A stretch of DNA of 64,000 nucleotides, from NCBI RefSeq assembly GCF_001427225.1, contig NZ_LMFH01000005.1:1268738-1332737 (forward strand), in the 5' to 3' direction. The DNA is from Lysobacter sp. Root494. Its GTDB lineage: Bacteria > Pseudomonadota > Gammaproteobacteria > Xanthomonadales > Xanthomonadaceae. This document shows, piece after piece, positions 63,705 to 64,000 of this stretch; position 1 is the stretch's first letter, and every line of letters begins with the position of its first letter. The notes under the pieces were generated by a model. The model was not told the DNA's origin. It was given only the letters and a program-made list of their open reading frames with translations, and did no database searches. Both the position numbers and the translations under genes were made by a program.

Positions 63705-64000
63705 AGTCGCTGCCGCCTGTCCGCAACCACCTACCGAGCACACCCATGTCCCAAGCCACCGCTCCCACCGCCGAGTTCCTCACCTTCGCCTTGGGCAGCG
63801 AGGAATACGGCGTCGACATCCTCAAGGTGAAGGAGATCCGCGGCTATGACGCGGTGACCCGCCTGCCTGACGCACCCGACTACATCAAAGGCGTGATCAA
63901 CCTGCGCGGCACGATCGTGCCGGTGATCGACATGCGGCTGAAGTTCCGCCTGGAGCGCGCCGAGTACACGGCGCTCACCGTGATGATCGTGCTCAACGTC
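63701..64000 (+). repeat. Direct repeat, copy 2: leader and first half of a second cheW
   Basis: Second copy of the 300-base sequence at 59770-60069. Homology begins with CTGAAGTCGC, in which TGA is the stop codon of the receptor gene. Confidence 0.95.
63746..64000 (+). CDS. cheW: Chemotaxis coupling protein CheW, second copy (cut by window end)
   Basis: The first 85 codons are present and encode the same residues as the first cheW. The six base differences are synonymous. It sits 41 bases after the receptor gene with the same 45-base leader as the first copy. Whether the rest is also identical lies outside the window. An mcp-cheW unit expanding by duplication would explain it. Confidence 0.93.
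   Translation, partial: MSQATAPTAEFLTFALGSEEYGVDILKVKEIRGYDAVTRLPDAPDYIKGVINLRGTIVPVIDMRLKFRLERAEYTALTVMIVLNV

Overview
The window is GC-rich chromosomal DNA from a motile gammaproteobacterium of the Xanthomonadaceae/Lysobacteraceae, most like Lysobacter or Luteimonas. The grounds are the gene order (rpoN, vemR-like regulator, fleQ, fliE to flhA, flhF, flhG, fliA, cheYZA, motCD, parC/parP), a XanB-type enzyme, the Val tRNA layout and dispersed palindromic repeats of a kind common in this family. The species cannot be fixed from the sequence alone.

Layout. 237-1634 (-): a bifunctional GDP-mannose pathway enzyme. 1967-6555 (+): a four-gene spore-coat-U (SCPU) chaperone-usher pilus operon. 6720-6794: tRNA-Val(CAC), followed by a terminator and eleven perfect copies of an 11-bp repeat. 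7244-8980 (+) and 9035-10252 (-): a degenerate GGDEF-EAL protein with a C-terminal receiver, facing a histidine kinase. 9035-11712 (-): flgA, flgM, flgN and the kinase. 11795-12712: cheV. 12994-23738: flgBCDEFGHIJKL. 23951-28010: fliC, fliD, fliS, a FliT-like gene and a PilZ-like gene. 28089-32232: a LuxR-type response regulator, rpoN, a VemR-like receiver and fleQ. 32313-47074: fliEFGHIJKLMNOPQR, flhB, flhA. 47208-50696: flhF, flhG, fliA. 50747-56920: cheY, cheZ, cheA, motC/motD, parC- and parP-like genes. 56990-64000: a second chemotaxis set (STAS protein, CheY-like, CheA, CheW, porin, MCP, and a second cheW cut by the window end).

Together this is a nearly complete polar flagellar regulon. 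RpoN plus FleQ should drive the class II genes: sigma54 -24/-12 elements lie before flgA, flgB, flgJ, fliE and fliL. FliA, held by FlgM, should drive the late genes: elements of the form TNAA-N15-GCCGNTAN lie before flgM, fliC, motA/motC and the STAS-cheY-cheA operon, and a weaker one lies before the porin. FlhF/FlhG and ParC/ParP imply polar placement of the flagellum and chemoreceptor arrays.

Most notable: predicted transcription starts that fall on or within a few bases of the start codons of flgA, flgJ and motA, none of which has a Shine-Dalgarno sequence; a probable one-base frameshift in the flgH signal peptide; four long palindromic (BIME-like) elements in flagellar gene gaps; a receiver-tipped, catalytically degenerate GGDEF-EAL protein next to an orphan kinase; a STAS protein without its phosphorylatable serine; and a 300-bp near-identical duplication of the start of cheW. 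No wholly new system was found. cheB and cheR are absent from the window.
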